From NCBI GenBank assembly GCA_050943935.1, contig JBMNQC010000015.1, positions 1 to 40,559 on the forward strand: a stretch of DNA of 40,559 nucleotides, written 5' to 3'. Shown here one piece after another: positions 40,220-40,559 of the stretch. A program made the position numbers and the translations under genes. A model generated the notes under the pieces. It had not been told where the DNA came from. It saw only the letters and a program-made list of their open reading frames with translations, and did no database searches. How positions within the stretch are numbered: the first letter of the stretch is position 1; each line of letters begins with the position of its first letter. Source of the stretch: Heteroscillospira sp050943935. GTDB lineage: Bacteria; Bacillota; Clostridia; Oscillospirales; Oscillospiraceae.

Positions 40220-40559
40220 TTACCCCCTAACTTTTTGCAGTACCTTTACCACTTCGTCTGTTTTGAGGACTTTACCAAAAGATACTACCTTACCGTCCAC
40301 CACCAGCGCGGGCGTGGTCATCACGCCATAGGCGGCGATTTGCGAGAAGTCGGTCACATGGTCGATGGCGGTATCCATGCCCAGCTTTCCCAAAGCCTCT
40401 CTTGTGGCGGCCTCCAGCGCGTTGCACTTGGTGCAGCCGCTTCCGAGGATTTTCACGCTTGCACCAGCAGCTTTCGCGGTTTCAGCCTTAGCCATGCTTT
40501 CAGCGTCACAGTTTCCACCACAGCAGCAGGAGGTAGTTTCCTCTTTTTCTTTGTTTTTC
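40220..40559 (-). CDS. Thioredoxin-like small disulfide protein (5' end outside window)
   Basis: Open from the right edge; at least 112 residues are visible. An ATG at 40495 has no ribosome site, and the frame continues upstream with CCCGGNCDAES, so the start is probably beyond the window. The thioredoxin-like domain begins SVKILGSGCTKCNALEAATR (redox GCTKC) and has TTPALVVDGKVVSFGK. Such proteins are common next to acr3/arsC and permease genes. It lies 4 bp before acr3. A role in arsenic or metal redox is inferred from context. Confidence 0.8.
   Translation of the reverse strand, partial: KNKEKEETTSCCCGGNCDAESMAKAETAKAAGASVKILGSGCTKCNALEAATREALGKLGMDTAIDHVTDFSQIAAYGVMTTPALVVDGKVVSFGKVLKTDEVVKVLQKVRG

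Larger units (their letters stand above)
34802..40559 (-). mobile_element. Right-hand integrative/transposable element (extends past the window)
   Basis: A minus-strand cluster with recombinase, TnpW, sigma-like protein, zinc ribbon, LexA-like and WYL regulators, and arsenic cargo. The composition and the shared dyad set it off from the host genes. The left end lies between the tRNA terminator and the recombinase stop; the right end is not seen. No att repeats could be identified. Confidence 0.7.

Overview
The window reads as chromosome of a fairly GC-rich Clostridia/Bacillota bacterium, most like gut Oscillospiraceae. The basis is gene content (CtsR–McsA–ClpC, YceD–rpmF, DUF512–der–plsY, a DUF5693 membrane protein), a T-box leader, extended-consensus promoters with 16–17 bp spacers, and dense short interspersed repeats. 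No rRNA is present, so the family-level placement is inference.

Layout. 1–210 is the 3' end of a large serine recombinase with its terminator; the element has cut a membrane-protein gene, whose last ~50 codons survive. 380–3143 is a T-box (probably leucine) operon with leuB and a MatC-like carrier. 3193–5239 encodes an ECF-like sigma factor and a large membrane partner. 5240–6000 is a repeat-filled insertion flanked by a duplicated gene end. 6040–7092 is tyrA under a ribosome-mediated tyrosine attenuator whose parts can all be traced. 7217–10264 (minus strand) holds ferredoxin, trmN6-like, rsmI and coaBC. 10471–14489 is the heat-shock operon ctsR–mcsA–clpC with three CtsR boxes, no mcsB, and a repeat where mcsB normally sits. 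14490–15004 is repeats. 15005–17147 (minus) holds an AEC transporter and a BMP lipoprotein. 17299–19067 holds udk, tdk and a REP-associated tyrosine transposase (RAYT) that carries two copies of its probable REP inside its own reading frame. 19068–20585 (minus) is DUF5693. 20683–24793 (minus) is potABCD with a 5'-terminal hairpin leader. 24824–25804 (minus) is a pseudouridine synthase. 25894–30050 holds DUF177, rpmF, DUF512, der and plsY. 30364–34275 holds a GntR regulator and a tripartite tricarboxylate transporter (tctC-B-A). 34347–34804 is a promoter, three tRNA-like units and a complete tRNA-Ala(GGC).

From 34802 to the right edge lies a mobile element on the minus strand: thioredoxin, truncated acr3 fused out of frame to truncated arsC, WYL regulator, LexA-like repressor, zinc ribbon, sigma-like protein, TnpW, and a recombinase lacking its catalytic domain. 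Three of its transcription units share an upstream dyad (core GGACAAAATGTCC), and the LexA-like gene has its own GAAACAG/CTGTTTC dyad.

The most interesting items are the tRNA-like array before tRNA-Ala, the tyrosine leader-peptide attenuator for tyrA, the RAYT with in-frame REPs together with the ~350-bp structured repeat family, and the shared dyad of the element. All coordinates and pairings were worked out by eye; no database search or folding program was run.
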